Below, in pieces: positions 25,439 to 35,690 of a DNA stretch of 64,000 nucleotides (positions are counted from its first letter, which is position 1; each line of letters begins with the position of its first letter). The DNA comes from Candidatus Nitrospira nitrosa (GTDB taxonomy: Bacteria > Nitrospirota > Nitrospiria > Nitrospirales > Nitrospiraceae). The stretch lies in contig NZ_CZQA01000009.1 in assembly GCF_001458735.1 (NCBI RefSeq), positions 186,001 to 250,000 on the forward strand, written 5' to 3'. The notes beneath the pieces were generated by a model. It was not told the DNA's origin, searched no databases, and saw nothing but the letters and a program-made list of their open reading frames with translations. Both the position numbers and the translations under genes were made by a program.

Positions 25439-26371
25439 CGCTCACCCCTCTCTTCCCGAAGGTCTTGGGATACTATCGGATACGTCCGCTCTCACGCCTC
25501 ATGCTCAGTTCTGTCACGATGTGTACTATAGATACATCGCTCCCATTCGACTCACCTGCGCACCTAACTCCGGCCGGACCATATCGAGTATCACACTCGC
25601 AGATGATGCCAAGAAACTTTCATCCTGGTGCTCATTCCAATCAGAAACTGACGCGAGTCATCTGATTCTGAGAACAGAGCCTCACAGGACAGACCACCGC
25701 TTCAACCAGAACACCTCTTCCTTATAAAAGCGTGGACTTCAAGTCGTCCTGTCCCTGGAATCGAAAGCAGTGTTTATCGACATAAGTGATAACCTCATGA
25801 CGGGGCTATCTATTTGAAAACGTACCAGGCCCGAAAGGCCTCACTCGACATACGGACAATAATCCTCACTCAATCTTTGAATGTCGAATGAGCAACCGCC
25901 TCTGCTCAGTACAACTACGACATTCGGCTCTACCTTATAGCACAATTACGCATAACGGCTCCAGTCAGGAAATGTGTATGGCTTGCGCTTTCCTCAGCAT
26001 CTGAAGCCGATTCACAATGACGATCGTACATTGCAACACAGAACATCAGGGTGTCTATCCGTCCTAGGGTACAGCGGTAGGACTTAATGGACCTACACCC
26101 ATTTGAAGTCGTGTTTCATGTTGCTCTAGTTTCATACATGACCGCGAGTGGCTGAGAGACTCGTGGAAGGATTGAGATTGATGACCAGAACTGACTTCAG
26201 ACTGTAGGTGGAGGGGTACCAAACCCCTTCACAATAGGTCTAGCCAACACGACAACGGCCACCCGATCAACTATGCTAATCTCACACGTTCTTGATCGGT
26301 CAATGCCCCTTGGCTAGTACGATCAGTGAGTATCCGTTTTCCCACAGATCCATCGCGTTTTGGAGGATGAG
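25439..26371. other. 0.93-kb intergenic stretch, no gene
   Basis: Only short frames without domains, in a divergent promoter region between the activator and terC. I searched for a -24/-12 (TGGC/TGC) sigma-54 promoter and found no convincing one. A small GGCC-CGAAA-GGCC hairpin lies near 25830. Confidence 0.5.
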
Positions 26372-27145
26372 ATGTTCGACTGGCTGACGAATCCTGAAAT
26401 GTGGATTGCATTGGGAACCCTTGCGGCGCTTGAGATTGTGCTCGGCATCGACAACATCATTTTCATCTCGGTGCTCGTCGCTCGGCTCCCCAAACACCAG
26501 CGTGACCTCGCTCGCCGGCTGGGATTGGGGCTGGCGATGTTGGCACGGCTGGGACTTCTCTTCTCGATTTCGCTCGTGATGGGGCTGACGGCACCGTTGT
26601 TCACTGTCTTGAATCAAGCGATCTCCGGCCGTGACGTTATTCTGATCGTCGGCGGCCTTTTTCTCCTCGCCAAGGCCACACATGAGATCCACAATAGTCT
26701 GGAAGGAGAGACCGAACAAGCGGACACATCCGTTCCGGTCAGTCTGGGCATGATGCTTCTACAGATCGCCATCTTAGACCTTGTGTTCTCCTTGGATTCA
26801 GTCATCACCGCCGTTGGACTGGTGAACGAGATATCAGTCATGGCGACGGCCATCATCCTGTCCGTCCTTGTCATGATGTTTGCGGCTCGCCCCATCGGTG
26901 ATTTTGTCGATACCCATCCGACGATCAAAATCTTGGCTCTGTCGTTCCTTATTTTGGTCGGAGTGACCTTGATGGTTGAGGGTTTTGATGTGCACGTTCC
27001 CAAAGGCTATATCTACTTTGCGATGGCATTTTCAGTCGCGGTGGAGATGATCAACCTACGGATCCGTGCGCGCCATAGACCACCGGTGAAGCTACACCAT
27101 CGATATTCAGACAAGCAGCAACAGGCATTGAAAGAGGACGGCTGA
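26372..27145 (+). CDS. TerC family integral membrane protein
   Basis: 257 residues, about seven transmembrane helices. TerC signatures include EIVLGIDNIIFIS in helix 2 and LDLVFSLDSVITAVGL in the second half, with Asp residues that would line a metal path. A short cytoplasmic loop (GETEQADTSV) lies between the halves. TerC proteins are linked to tellurite resistance and manganese export. The start is ATG 26372 with GGAGG 5 nt upstream. Convergent with the MFS gene. Confidence 0.92.
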   Translation: MFDWLTNPEMWIALGTLAALEIVLGIDNIIFISVLVARLPKHQRDLARRLGLGLAMLARLGLLFSISLVMGLTAPLFTVLNQAISGRDVILIVGGLFLLAKATHEIHNSLEGETEQADTSVPVSLGMMLLQIAILDLVFSLDSVITAVGLVNEISVMATAIILSVLVMMFAARPIGDFVDTHPTIKILALSFLILVGVTLMVEGFDVHVPKGYIYFAMAFSVAVEMINLRIRARHRPPVKLHHRYSDKQQQALKEDG

Positions 27146-27169
27146 TACCGGAGTACGTCTCTTACACCT

Positions 27170-28615
27170 TCATACGGAACCGGGAGTCCTCACCGAGAGT
27201 GGCGGCGCGATCTGCTCGAGCGGTTGTCCCTCCGCCTTTACACCAAGCCACAACTCGATCACCGCCCCGAGCAGCATCATGGCCCCCCCGAGCAGATAAC
27301 CGTAGAAGACGCTGGTTGCTGACGTTTCAATCATGATTCCATAGAGCCACGGCGCCGCAATGCCGGCTCCTTGCGCCACAATGAAGAAAAAGGCGATCGC
27401 CATCGCGCGGATTTCCATCGGAAACACTTCACTCACCGTCAAATAGGCGGCACTGGCGCCGGCCGAGGCAAAAAAGAAAATCGATGACCAGATCAGCATG
27501 TGTGTCGACAGGGACAAAGAGCCCAACCAGAATAGATAGCCCGTCAAGCCCAATAGGAGACCGGATGTCCCGTAGGTCAGGCTGATCATCGGCTTACGAC
27601 CGACCGTATCAAAGTATCGTCCCAAGATGAGCGGCCCCAAGAAATTCCCGAGGGCGAACGGCAAGATATAGAAACCGATGCGGTTGTCGACAACACCGTA
27701 GTACTTGGTGAGTACCATGGGATAGGTAAATGAGACCGCGTTGTACATGAACGATTGCGTCACCATCAGTCCGATCCCGAGGGCGGTTCGTCGAGGATAT
27801 GACCGGAAGAGTTCCCGAGCCACGGTCAACATTGTTGTGTGAGGGCGAGGATGGATAGTCAGATGGCCATCGGGTTCTGCGAGTGTCGTTCCGTGATATT
27901 GTGATATCTGCCGCTCAATCTCCGACACAACGGCTTCTGCATCGCGCACACGACCGTGAGTCATCAGCCACCGCGGGCTTTCAGGAATCACACGCCGGAC
28001 GATGATGATCGCCACTCCCAGCACTGCACCGAATACAAAACACAGCCGCCAGCCAATGGTTTCCGGAAAGATTTCCGGATTGAGCAAGAGAATCGTCAGC
28101 AATCCACCCGCCGCCGAACCAAGCCACCAGGTGCCGTTGATGGTCAGATCCGTCTGGCCACGATAGCGTGCCGGAATCAGTTCATCGATCGCTGAGTTGA
28201 TGGCGACATATTCCCCACCGATGCCGGCTCCGGTCAAGAATCTGAAAAACATGAAACTAAAAAGATTCCACGAAAAAGCCGTCAGCACCGTCGCAATCAA
28301 GTACAGCGCCAAGGTGATCATGAACCACTTTTTCCGTCCCTGCCGATCGGTGAGATATGAAAATAGCAGTGCCCCACAGACCGAGCCTGCCAAATAAGCA
28401 GATGCGGTGAGTCCGACTTGTGCGTGAGTCAGTTGAAGGGTTTCCGAATGGGTCAGGATCGGACCCAAAGCTGCCACGATGGATACTTCAAGTCCATCAA
28501 GCAGCCAGGTCACTCCGAGTGCCCCGACGATCAGCCAATGCCAACGCGACCAGGGCAACCGATCCAGCCGTTGCGGGATACTTGTCGTCAGCGGGTGACC
28601 AAGATCGGCAGGCAT
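27170..28615 (-). CDS. MFS transporter, sugar/organic-acid porter type
   Basis: 481 residues with 12 predicted helices and a central cytoplasmic loop. MFS motifs are TDRQGRKKW between helices 2 and 3, GAGIGGEYVAINSAIDELIPARYRG, PESPRWLMTHGR after helix 6, and GRYFDTVGRKPMI in the second half. The pattern fits the sugar-porter/aromatic-acid symporter branch. The substrate is unknown. It lies 46 nt downstream of zwf on the same strand, which makes a sugar or sugar acid plausible. Confidence 0.88.
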   Translation of the reverse strand: MPADLGHPLTTSIPQRLDRLPWSRWHWLIVGALGVTWLLDGLEVSIVAALGPILTHSETLQLTHAQVGLTASAYLAGSVCGALLFSYLTDRQGRKKWFMITLALYLIATVLTAFSWNLFSFMFFRFLTGAGIGGEYVAINSAIDELIPARYRGQTDLTINGTWWLGSAAGGLLTILLLNPEIFPETIGWRLCFVFGAVLGVAIIIVRRVIPESPRWLMTHGRVRDAEAVVSEIERQISQYHGTTLAEPDGHLTIHPRPHTTMLTVARELFRSYPRRTALGIGLMVTQSFMYNAVSFTYPMVLTKYYGVVDNRIGFYILPFALGNFLGPLILGRYFDTVGRKPMISLTYGTSGLLLGLTGYLFWLGSLSLSTHMLIWSSIFFFASAGASAAYLTVSEVFPMEIRAMAIAFFFIVAQGAGIAAPWLYGIMIETSATSVFYGYLLGGAMMLLGAVIELWLGVKAEGQPLEQIAPPLSVRTPGSV

Positions 28616-28661
28616 TCACCATCGTAGCATGACAGCACGGAGAATACTTACCAACGACGTG

Positions 28662-30128
28662 CTACCAACCCAATTGCCAGCTCTGACCATCTCGTTCCAC
28701 GAGGACGTCGGCCTCTTTGGGTCCCCAAGAACCAGCCGTATAAGAATGCACCGTTCGAGGCCCCGACAAAATCGGGTCGTAGAGCCGCCACGCCGTTTCC
28801 GTAAAGTCCGCAGTGACGAATAGCGTCTGATCGCCGATCATGATGTCCCGCAACAACGTCTCATACGCCTCCGGCAGATCGCCGCCGAACGCCTGACCGT
28901 AGTCGAACCTCAGCGCCCGATCGCTGAACCTGAACGGCCGTCCGGGAGTTTTTACGGAGAAGCAGAGAGAAAATCCTTCGCTCGGTTGCAGCGTGATCAG
29001 CAACCGGTTGGGGTTCAGACTGCCCGGCTCCAATGAGCGAAAGACTTGAATAGGGGCCGAACGGAAGGTGACCGCTACTTGCGTAATCTTGCGGGGGAGC
29101 CGCTTGCCGGTTCTCAGAAAAAACGGCACACCTCTCCAACGCCAATTGTGAATGTCTAACTTTAAGGCTACGTACGTCTCGGTTCTCGAATCGGAAGGCA
29201 CCCCTCGCTCTTCAAGATAGCCGGGAATCCTCTGGCCGGCGATATCCCAGCCCCTGTATTGTCCGAAGACCACGTCCTCAGGTCGGATCGGTGAAATCGA
29301 ACGCAGAACTTTCAGTTTCTCAGCTTGAATCTCGGAAGCCTCGAACGACGTCGGCACTTCCATACCCACAACAGTCAGAAGTTGCATCAAATGATTCTGT
29401 ACCATGTCGCGCAACGCGCCGGATTCTTGATAATACGCCCCGCGATGTTCGACACCGAGATCTTCGGCAACGGTGATTTCGATACTCTCCACCGTATCGC
29501 GATTCCACAGCGATTCAAAAATGGGGTTCGCAAAGCGAAACGCCAACAGATTTTGTACGGTCTCTTTGCCCAAGTAATGGTCGATACGATAGATCTGAGA
29601 TTCCTCTAAATAGCGATGCAATAACGTATTGAGCGTGCGAGCCGAGTGAAACTCATGACCGAACGGCTTTTCAAAGACCACTCGCACCCACCCATGGCTC
29701 TTGAGTAAGCCGGCTTGATGCAGCAGCTCTAGGGTTGCAGGCACTATCGTCGGGGGAAGTGCTAGATAAAAGATTCTGTTCTGAGGCAGGTTCCTTGCCA
29801 CTTCGAGGTGCGCGATAAACTTGGCCAAGGCTTCGTAGTCCGCAACTCCGCCTTCTCGTACGGTGTGATAGTGCACATGCTCGTCGCACCAGTGGCGAAG
29901 ATCGGTCGCGTTGCGAGCCCCGGAGCTGGTCAGCCCCTCATAGGCCCATAACCGGAAGGCTTCTTCACTGAGCTCCGGTAATGCCGCACCGACGATGAGA
30001 GTGTTCTGTCGTTCCAGTTCGCCGTAGGTGCGCAAGTGAAAGAGTGCGGGTAGGAGTTTCCTCCTGGTGAGATCGCCTGTGGCTCCCAGAATAATGAATA
30101 GATGCGGCTCAACGGTTCGTTCCTTCAT
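28662..30128 (-). CDS. zwf: Glucose-6-phosphate 1-dehydrogenase
   Basis: 488 residues. The NADP-binding motif ILGATGDLTRRKLLPALF at the N-terminus, the substrate motif RIDHYLGKETVQNL in the middle and GTGxxGP-like PILSGPRTVHSYTAGSWGPKEAD at the end identify G6PD, the first step of the oxidative pentose phosphate pathway. The start is ATG 30128 (MKERTVEPH); a frame extends to 30167, into the preceding small gene. It is probably co-transcribed with that small gene and the MFS transporter. Confidence 0.95.
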   Translation of the reverse strand: MKERTVEPHLFIILGATGDLTRRKLLPALFHLRTYGELERQNTLIVGAALPELSEEAFRLWAYEGLTSSGARNATDLRHWCDEHVHYHTVREGGVADYEALAKFIAHLEVARNLPQNRIFYLALPPTIVPATLELLHQAGLLKSHGWVRVVFEKPFGHEFHSARTLNTLLHRYLEESQIYRIDHYLGKETVQNLLAFRFANPIFESLWNRDTVESIEITVAEDLGVEHRGAYYQESGALRDMVQNHLMQLLTVVGMEVPTSFEASEIQAEKLKVLRSISPIRPEDVVFGQYRGWDIAGQRIPGYLEERGVPSDSRTETYVALKLDIHNWRWRGVPFFLRTGKRLPRKITQVAVTFRSAPIQVFRSLEPGSLNPNRLLITLQPSEGFSLCFSVKTPGRPFRFSDRALRFDYGQAFGGDLPEAYETLLRDIMIGDQTLFVTADFTETAWRLYDPILSGPRTVHSYTAGSWGPKEADVLVERDGQSWQLGW

Positions 30129-30166
30129 AGATCTCACACTTTGATGAGGGTCAGCGCACCCTCGCA

Positions 30167-30364
30167 CTAATCCTCAGGGTCTTCGATCGGGCCAGCCCAT
30201 TCACCCTTGGCCAGCGTGACCTCTTGAAATCCACCGTCCGGCCATTGAAACTCCCCTGCCTGATCGACAAGTACGATAAACGGGTCAGCTTCGTGAGCAA
30301 GCCCACGGAACCAGTACCATCCTGGCCTTGTCGGCGTCGTCTGGCTCCAGCGATAAGGTGACAT
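30167..30364 (-). CDS. Small protein upstream of zwf
   Basis: 65 residues: SPYRWSQTTPTRPGWYWFRGLAHEADPFIVLVDQAGEFQWPDGGFQEV, Trp-rich and presumably a small beta protein. The PGWYW core is seen in many small proteins of unknown function, including phage ones. A ribosome site (GAGGA, 7 nt spacing) supports translation. It ends 38 nt before the zwf start and is divergent from hrpB. Confidence 0.65.
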   Translation of the reverse strand: MSPYRWSQTTPTRPGWYWFRGLAHEADPFIVLVDQAGEFQWPDGGFQEVTLAKGEWAGPIEDPED

Positions 30365-30457
30365 TGAAATATCCTCAGGTTTTGAACGGGTTTGTCATTT
30401 CTCCCCGTCTTCATAGTCTGGTACAGTACCCACCTTGAGGCCTGACCCTATCACGTC

Positions 30458-32986
30458 ATGTCGACACTTCCAATAGAAGATGTCGTGCCGTCCCTCCGGG
30501 ACGCACTGGCAGCCGAACCGAACGCCGTCCTAACCGCTCCTCCTGGTTCAGGGAAGACCACGCGCGTCCCGCTTGCCCTCTTGGATGAGCCCTGGTTGTC
30601 GAACAAGAAGCTCTTAATCCTTGAACCTCGGCGGCTTGCTGCACGAGGCGCCGCTCACCATATGGCTGCGCTCCTCCACGAACAGGTTGGGAACACCGTC
30701 GGCTACCGGATGCGGTTTGAGACAAGAGTCGGACCAACGACGAGAATCGAAGTCGTCACTGAAGGAGTCCTTACACGGTTGCTTCAACGGGATCCCTCAC
30801 TGAATGAGTACGGCATCGTGGTGTTCGACGAATTCCATGAGCGGAGCTTGCAAGCGGATGCGGGACTCACGCTCTGCCTAGAAACACAACGGATCTTTCG
30901 TCGAGACCTTCGCATGCTCGTGATGTCCGCCACCTTGGATTGTGGTCCGGTACGCGAACTGTTAGGTCGTGCGTCGGCAGTCACCTGCGAAGGCCGAATG
31001 TTCCCTGTCGAGACCCGATACCTTCATGAGCCAGTGGTAGGACGGCTTGACCTTGCCGTAGCGCAAGTCATTCGACAATCCCTCGCGAAAGATGCCGGCA
31101 GCCTCTTGGTTTTTCTTCCCGGTATGGCCGAGATCCGGCGGCTTGAGCGTATGCTCGTGGATGCGAAGCTGGGTTCTTCTGTAGTGATCGCCCCGCTGCA
31201 CGGTGATCTTCCTCAGTCCATGCAAGATTTGGCCATTCGTCCTGCTGATCCCGGCAAGCGAAAGGTGGTATTGGCAACTTCTATTGCCGAGACCAGTCTG
31301 ACGATCGATGGCGTGCATGTGGTCATCGATGCGGGTCGGCTTCGTATTCCGCGATTCGACCCACGCTCCGGCCTGACTCGACTGGAGACCGTTCGCGTGA
31401 CACAAGACTCCGCTGATCAGCGGCGCGGCCGTGCCGGACGACTCGCGCCAGGCATCTGCTACCGATTGTGGACGCTAAAGGAGCAATCGACCTTCACCGC
31501 GCATCGCCAACCGGAAATTCTCGAAGCCGATCTGACCTCGCTCATGCTCGATCTCGCGCAATGGGGTACGTACGAGCCGACAGAACTGTCCTGGCTGACC
31601 TCCCCACCATCGGGGTCCATCGCGCAAGCCAAGGCATTGCTGATACAACTCGGTGCGTTTTCGTCCGACGGGCGTCTCACCAATCACGGACGTGACATGG
31701 CCGAACTGGCCCTGCATCCCCGCCTTGCACACATGTTGCTCAAAGCCAATCCGCTTCAGCTCATGGATCAGGCCTGCGCCGTGGCAGCGCTCTTGAGTGA
31801 ACGTGACATTCTGGATGGGCCACCGGAATCGCATACCGCTGATCTCCGTGTCAGACTCGATATCATACGAGGGCCAACCGGTTCACTCGGGGTCTCCGTG
31901 AGGCGTGGAACGGTGGAACGAGTCGTGAGAACGGCAGATGTCTGGAGACGACAATTTGGCCGTGACAAAGACGGAAACGTACACTCGACGTCCGACCATT
32001 CACAAGCGGCAGGATTGCTGCTTGCATTAGCCTATCCCGATCGGATCGCACAACGCTTGCCGAGTGAAGAAGCACGGTACCGGCTCGTCAACGGTCAAGG
32101 AGCTCAATTCATAAAACCAGATCCGCTGGCCAAGGAGCCTTTCCTCGTTGTGGCCGATGTGGAGGGTGGAGGCCAATGGGCCAAAATCAACCTGGCCGCG
32201 CCTCTTACCGGACAGGAAATCGAATCCTTATACGGCGACCACGTCATGACTGAGGAGTCAGTCATCTGGGATGCTCGGGCCGGGGCGGTTCGAGCAGCGC
32301 GTCGCCGTCGGCTTGGAGCGGTTGTGCTTCTAGAAGAGGGGCTTTCAAATCCGGATCCTCAGCTCGTCACAACTGCCCTTCTGCAAGGGGTCTATGAGGC
32401 TGGACTGCAGGCGCTCCACTTTACGCCGGAACTCACACAATGGCGGACTCGTATTGCCTGGCTGAAACAGCTTGAAGGGTCCGATTCGAAATGGCCGGAC
32501 CTCTCGGAAGAAACGCTTTTGCAGACATTGGAGACGTGGCTCGGTCCATTTGTGTCCGGCATGACCACCCTCAACGCCGTAAGCAGGCTGGACCTCGGTG
32601 CCCCATTGCATGCCCTGCTCACATACGAACAGCACACACGTCTCGATCAAATGGCTCCGACACATATTACGGTGCCGAGTGGTTCCCGGCTCCGCCTCGA
32701 CTACAGCCCGTCCGATCCCCCAGTGCTCGCAGTCCGGCTACAAGAGATGTTCGGCTGTCAGCAGACACCCCGAGTGGCCGGTGGAAACGTACCGGTGATG
32801 CTGCATCTCCTCTCGCCGGCCAAGCGACCGATGCAAGTCACACAAGATTTGGGTGGTTTCTGGAAGCGCACGTACCAAGACGTGCGCAAGGATCTGCGTG
32901 GTCGGTATCCCAAACACCACTGGCCTGAGGATCCGCTGAGTGCCCTACCAACGGCCAAAGTGAAACGGCGAAGTGACGCTGGTTAG
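30458..32986 (+). CDS. hrpB: ATP-dependent RNA helicase HrpB
   Basis: 842 residues. DEAH-type helicase core: motif I APPGSGKTTRVPLALL, motif II VVFDEFHERSL (DEFH), motif III MSATLDCGPV, motif VI QRRGRAGRLAPG. A helicase-associated domain and the HrpB C-terminal domain follow (LDYSPSDPPVLAVRLQEMFG ... KRPMQVTQDLGGFWKRTY ... KHHWPEDP). The length is normal. HrpB is a putative RNA helicase with no settled role. Its stop overlaps the convergent DUF1232 stop by 4 nt. Confidence 0.95.
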   Translation: MSTLPIEDVVPSLRDALAAEPNAVLTAPPGSGKTTRVPLALLDEPWLSNKKLLILEPRRLAARGAAHHMAALLHEQVGNTVGYRMRFETRVGPTTRIEVVTEGVLTRLLQRDPSLNEYGIVVFDEFHERSLQADAGLTLCLETQRIFRRDLRMLVMSATLDCGPVRELLGRASAVTCEGRMFPVETRYLHEPVVGRLDLAVAQVIRQSLAKDAGSLLVFLPGMAEIRRLERMLVDAKLGSSVVIAPLHGDLPQSMQDLAIRPADPGKRKVVLATSIAETSLTIDGVHVVIDAGRLRIPRFDPRSGLTRLETVRVTQDSADQRRGRAGRLAPGICYRLWTLKEQSTFTAHRQPEILEADLTSLMLDLAQWGTYEPTELSWLTSPPSGSIAQAKALLIQLGAFSSDGRLTNHGRDMAELALHPRLAHMLLKANPLQLMDQACAVAALLSERDILDGPPESHTADLRVRLDIIRGPTGSLGVSVRRGTVERVVRTADVWRRQFGRDKDGNVHSTSDHSQAAGLLLALAYPDRIAQRLPSEEARYRLVNGQGAQFIKPDPLAKEPFLVVADVEGGGQWAKINLAAPLTGQEIESLYGDHVMTEESVIWDARAGAVRAARRRRLGAVVLLEEGLSNPDPQLVTTALLQGVYEAGLQALHFTPELTQWRTRIAWLKQLEGSDSKWPDLSEETLLQTLETWLGPFVSGMTTLNAVSRLDLGAPLHALLTYEQHTRLDQMAPTHITVPSGSRLRLDYSPSDPPVLAVRLQEMFGCQQTPRVAGGNVPVMLHLLSPAKRPMQVTQDLGGFWKRTYQDVRKDLRGRYPKHHWPEDPLSALPTAKVKRRSDAG

Positions 32987-33288
32987 ACTCCGTTGCGATT
33001 CTGCTCCCACACACGAAACGCCGATAGATCCTGTGCGAGACTATGGAGCAGCAGCGCCAGTATCGCGGCATCATCGATGAGTCCGATTCCTGGAATAAAA
33101 TCCGGTATCGCATCCACAGGACTCAGGACATAGAGGATCGACACGGCAATTGATGCGATCGTACGCAAGGACAATCCCCTGTAGCTGCCTTGCTTCCACG
33201 CTTTGAGCAAGCGAACCAATAACGGAAGGTCGGCCCATAAATGGCCGATTGTGCGGAGCATTTCGAGAAACCGAGTGGAGATCTTCAT
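32983..33288 (-). CDS. DUF1232 (YkvA-like) membrane protein
   Basis: 101 residues. The DUF1232 core is LSLRTIASIAVSILYVLSPVDAIPDFIPGIGLIDDAAILALLLH, containing the SPxDxIPDFIPxxGxxDD signature. One or two membrane-associated helices. Function unknown. A strong ribosome site (GGGAGGG) is present. Convergent with hrpB, with a 4-nt overlap of the coding ends. Confidence 0.9.
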   Translation of the reverse strand: MKISTRFLEMLRTIGHLWADLPLLVRLLKAWKQGSYRGLSLRTIASIAVSILYVLSPVDAIPDFIPGIGLIDDAAILALLLHSLAQDLSAFRVWEQNRNGV

Positions 33289-33372
33289 CCTTCCCTCCCT
33301 ACGAGTACATCAGCACCGACGCGATAGCCACATGGAGCATACCAAAGCCTCCTCTACTTTAGGAAGTGCTGT

Positions 33373-33630
33373 TCAACCAGACGAAGGACCCAATTCCCGC
33401 ATCGTACGGTGAAATGCTCGCAATGCCGTCGGAATGCCGTCTGGATCATTCAGAATACGGCTTCCGACGACAAAGGCAACATCAGACACTAAGCCCCTTC
33501 GTAGTTCTGGCAGCTTTTCTGGTCCAATTCGCCCGCCGACAGCCGGCATTGCTGGGTTGAGCGATCCCCATGATTCCCGACAGCGCTGTGCGACTGAAAG
33601 ACAGTCTCGTTGCGACAGAGAGTAGATGAA
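33373..33630 (-). pseudogene. C-terminal remnant of a RuBisCO-like TIM-barrel protein
   Basis: An open frame without a start codon, preceded by an in-frame TAG (33631-33633). It reads RCRESWGSLNPAMPAVGG, RIGPEKLPELRRG, SDVAFVVGSRILNDPDGIPT and ALRAFHRTM, ending at TGA 33373. The spacing of GG, DV, G and PDG followed by a basic helix matches the last strands of form III/IV RuBisCO-like proteins (phosphate-binding GG and the HPxG-like loop). No N-terminal half is found upstream, so this would be a decayed remnant. Other phosphate-binding TIM barrels are possible. Confidence 0.4.
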
Positions 33631-33698
33631 CTATCGCCCATGACGGGATCTTCTCCGTTTCATTCCACTGACGAAGATACGTTGGTAACAGAAGTCCC

Positions 33699-35690
33699 TC
33701 AGTACCTCCCAGTAGCGACCGCACCTCGATACAGCAGCGTGCCGACCAGAACCATCATCGCCAAGCCGGGCCACCCGCCGAGTTGTGGAGTAGTGAAGAG
33801 CTCGAACGGATCAGCTCCAAGGCCAGGCCATATCGCACTCAGCGCAATCGGCAAGGCCAACAGAATTCCCATCAACGCCTCACCGGTAATTAACCCGGCT
33901 GCAAACAGCAATCCTCTCTGCGAAGGTTCATCTCTCTTCCCTGTCACCGCCCTCACCATTGCGGCAATCACCCCACCGACAAAGATCGCTGCTGAGAGTT
34001 TGAGTGGTAGATAAATCCCCAGCGCCACCGCGAGCACCGGGAATCGAAACTCACTGCCATGCCGTTCCTGCCGTCGATCCAACAGAATCACAAGTGTTCC
34101 GATGACCGCACCCAATCCGACGAGATGCCACGGCAGCCCTGCACCAAAGACGCTACGCGTGAGGCTGGCCATCAACGTCGCCTGCGGCGCATTCAATGGA
34201 TGGGGATGGCTCGCCGTCGCTTCTCCAATCCCGTACTTTGCCTGAAGCAGCGAGAGAACCGGAACCAACACCAACGCACCGGTGACGACCCCGATCACCT
34301 GCATCACCTGTTGTTTCCACGGCGTCGCTCCGACCAGATGGCCCGTCTTCAAGTCTTGGAGATTGTCTCCGCCCATCGCTGCCGCACAGCAGACAACGGC
34401 GCCGATCACCAGTGCCGCGGCAGGCCCGGCTGGGTGCCCGACACCAAGGAAGAAGACGAGCAACAGGGTTGCCAGCATGATTGTGGCGATGGTGACTCCG
34501 GACACTGGATTGCTGGAACTTCCCACAAGCCCAGCCATATAAGCCGCCACCGAAGAAAAGAGAAACGCAGCAAGCGCCATGACCAGCGTCATGACACAAC
34601 CGATCATAACATCGTTCACGACGGTCGTGTAAATCCAGGCCATCGGAATCAATGACATCCCCAAAGGCAACAGAATCCACATGAGCGGCGCATCCTGCTC
34701 CGTCCGCACCACGCGCCCCTTGGTTGTTGATGTTTTGCTTGCCCGATAGCTTTCCCGTAATGTTTGAATACTGCTCCAGACCGGCTCATGCAATTTCGTC
34801 AACGTCCACAATCCACCGGTCAGCATCGCGCCGATGCCGACGTACCGGATCTGTCCGCTCCAAATCGCGGTCGCGGCGTTCAGTCCTGACAGATCAGGCG
34901 GCAGCCCATTGAGGAATCCATAAGCTGGCAGCAAGATCACCCAACCAACCACACCGCCCAAGAACACAACGACCGATGTATGGAGACCGATGATAAAGCC
35001 CACTGCGAGTAGCGCGGGCGAAAGATTAAGTCCGGCATAAAGCACGGTACGCCCAACATGAGCCGCCCCTTCCAATGACTCTGTCCACAGACGCATACCG
35101 CTCTCGCCGAATTTCACAAGACCACCGAGGAACGCAGCCGCCAGTAGGGACCGAACATCTCCTGCTGCGCTACGCGTCCCTGTGGTACTCCGATCCGCAG
35201 CGGCTACCTTCAACACTTCTGCCGTCGCCACCCCCTCCGGGAAACGCAAGCGAGCGGTCACAATCAAGGCACGCCGTAGAGGAATCGTAAAGAGCACACC
35301 GAGGAGCCCGCCCACTCCCGCGATTAATGTCGTCTGCCAGTAGTCAAACTCCGACCAATAGCCGACCAATAGCAAGGCGGGGATCGTGAAGATCACACCG
35401 GCAGCCAACGCCTCGCCCGATGATGCCGCAGTCTGAACGATATTATTTTCGAGAATGTTCGAATGTCGGAACAGCCGCAGAATCGCCATGGAAACGACCG
35501 CAGCTGGGATCGAAGCAGAGACCGTCATTCCTGCAAAAAGTCCCAGGTAGGCATTGGCTGCAGCCAATACCGCAGCAAGGACGACCGACAGCACCACGGC
35601 TTTGACCGTAATCTCAGGAACCCTGACCGTGGCAGGGACGATGGGGGGAGGATCCTGTATGGCGGAATCAGCCGATGGTGCAGATGCCAT
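33699..35690 (-). CDS. OPT family transporter
   Basis: 663 residues with about 15 transmembrane helices. The N-terminus ITVKAVVLSVVLAAVLAAANAYLGLFAGMTVSASIPAAVVSMAILRLF and the NIVQTAASSGEALAAGVIFTIPALLL segment are hallmarks of bacterial OPT family proteins (oligopeptide or metal-chelate transport). There is a large middle part with GGVVGWVILLPAYG and a C-terminal GLITGEALMGILLALPIAL. The substrate is unknown. Monocistronic. Confidence 0.92.
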   Translation of the reverse strand: MASAPSADSAIQDPPPIVPATVRVPEITVKAVVLSVVLAAVLAAANAYLGLFAGMTVSASIPAAVVSMAILRLFRHSNILENNIVQTAASSGEALAAGVIFTIPALLLVGYWSEFDYWQTTLIAGVGGLLGVLFTIPLRRALIVTARLRFPEGVATAEVLKVAAADRSTTGTRSAAGDVRSLLAAAFLGGLVKFGESGMRLWTESLEGAAHVGRTVLYAGLNLSPALLAVGFIIGLHTSVVVFLGGVVGWVILLPAYGFLNGLPPDLSGLNAATAIWSGQIRYVGIGAMLTGGLWTLTKLHEPVWSSIQTLRESYRASKTSTTKGRVVRTEQDAPLMWILLPLGMSLIPMAWIYTTVVNDVMIGCVMTLVMALAAFLFSSVAAYMAGLVGSSSNPVSGVTIATIMLATLLLVFFLGVGHPAGPAAALVIGAVVCCAAAMGGDNLQDLKTGHLVGATPWKQQVMQVIGVVTGALVLVPVLSLLQAKYGIGEATASHPHPLNAPQATLMASLTRSVFGAGLPWHLVGLGAVIGTLVILLDRRQERHGSEFRFPVLAVALGIYLPLKLSAAIFVGGVIAAMVRAVTGKRDEPSQRGLLFAAGLITGEALMGILLALPIALSAIWPGLGADPFELFTTPQLGGWPGLAMMVLVGTLLYRGAVATGRY

